Assembly (NCBI RefSeq): GCF_900172265.1
Contig: NZ_FWFK01000003.1
Span: 372,001 to 436,000 of the forward strand
Source of the DNA: Roseivivax jejudonensis
GTDB taxonomy: Bacteria; Pseudomonadota; Alphaproteobacteria; Rhodobacterales; Rhodobacteraceae
Direction: 5' to 3'
Length of the DNA: 64,000 nucleotides
Positions within the stretch are counted from its first letter, which is position 1. Every line of letters starts with the position of its first letter. The position numbers and the translations under genes were made by a program. The notes beneath the pieces were generated by a model. The model did no database searches, was not told the origin of the DNA, and was given only the letters and a program-made list of their open reading frames with translations. Positions 63,909 to 64,000 of the stretch are shown here, one piece after another.

Positions 63909-64000
63909 TCACGCCTCGGTCCCGAACAACGGGCTTGCGGCGGCCCGCATGCCGCGGACGCGGGCTTCGACCTTCGCGGCGCGCCGGCCGCTGCGGCCGG
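63909..64000 (-). CDS. Possible C-terminal end of a gene entering from the right edge
   Basis: On the minus strand an open frame enters at the right edge and ends with TGA at 63909-63911; its last residues read MRAAASPLFGTEA. It is only about 30 codons, very rich in Ala and Arg, and shows no family signature. It is called only because a frame on the same strand as cfa runs open to the edge. The 136 bases between it and cfa (63773-63908) hold no other recognised feature. Confidence 0.3.
   Translation of the reverse strand, partial: GRSGRRAAKVEARVRGMRAAASPLFGTEA

Overview
The window is high-GC, densely packed DNA that reads like a chromosome segment of an alphaproteobacterium of the order Rhodobacterales (Roseobacter/Rhodobacter relatives). 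The grounds are the trgA-trgB-cysK tellurite-resistance gene order known from Rhodobacter sphaeroides, a Rhizobium-type L-rhamnose locus under a DeoR-family regulator, and an ideal FNR box ahead of a universal-stress operon. No rRNA, CRISPR array or replication origin was seen.

Layout. 1-3.1 kb: cell-envelope genes (5' part of lpxD, an L,D-transpeptidase, a Tat-exported M15-type peptidase). 3.2-3.4 kb: two identical tRNA-Asp(GTC) genes. 3.6-10.3 kb: pirin, an ABC exporter with a CrtC/AttH-like secreted protein, D-lyxose isomerase and a Crp/Fnr-type regulator. 10.4-18.4 kb: a cyanophycin locus with isoaspartyl peptidase (divergent), cyanophycinase and cyanophycin synthetase, followed by an ATP-grasp ligase and an S15/CocE hydrolase whose roles are open. 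18.5-20.9 kb: a probably FnrL-controlled operon (Usp, a 95-aa unknown protein, cytochrome c, VIT1/CCC1 transporter). 21-24.7 kb: a flavin monooxygenase and an AcoR-like regulator with a degenerate AAA+ domain. 24.9-32.3 kb: a translationally coupled beta-oxidation operon (fadE-like, thiolase, fadJ-like, acetyl-CoA hydrolase/transferase). 32.8-34.3 kb: a proline/Na+ symporter. 34.4-45.2 kb: a complete L-rhamnose regulon, rhaR-S-T-P-Q-M-K leftward and rhaD-I rightward, around a symmetric operator/promoter region.

From 45.4 to 57.1 kb lies a genomic island of about 11.7 kb. It is bounded by a 15-bp direct repeat (gtggcggagaggaag), one copy of which is the 3' end of tRNA-Ser(GGA). It carries a DUF4102-type integrase, a very large single-chain type ISP restriction-modification enzyme coupled by ATGA overlap to a small PD-(D/E)xK-like protein, and a co-directional five-gene cassette: two unrecognised proteins, two small HTH proteins and a second tyrosine recombinase. 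Parts of the island are visibly richer in A+T than the backbone.

The window ends with a tight leftward operon cfa-trgA-trgB-cysK-mscS (membrane lipid modification, tellurite resistance, cysteine synthesis, mechanosensitive channel) and a possible partial gene at the right edge. The places most likely to hold undescribed biology are the island (ISP plus nuclease-like partner, and the unknown cassette) and the ligase/hydrolase pair next to the cyanophycin genes.
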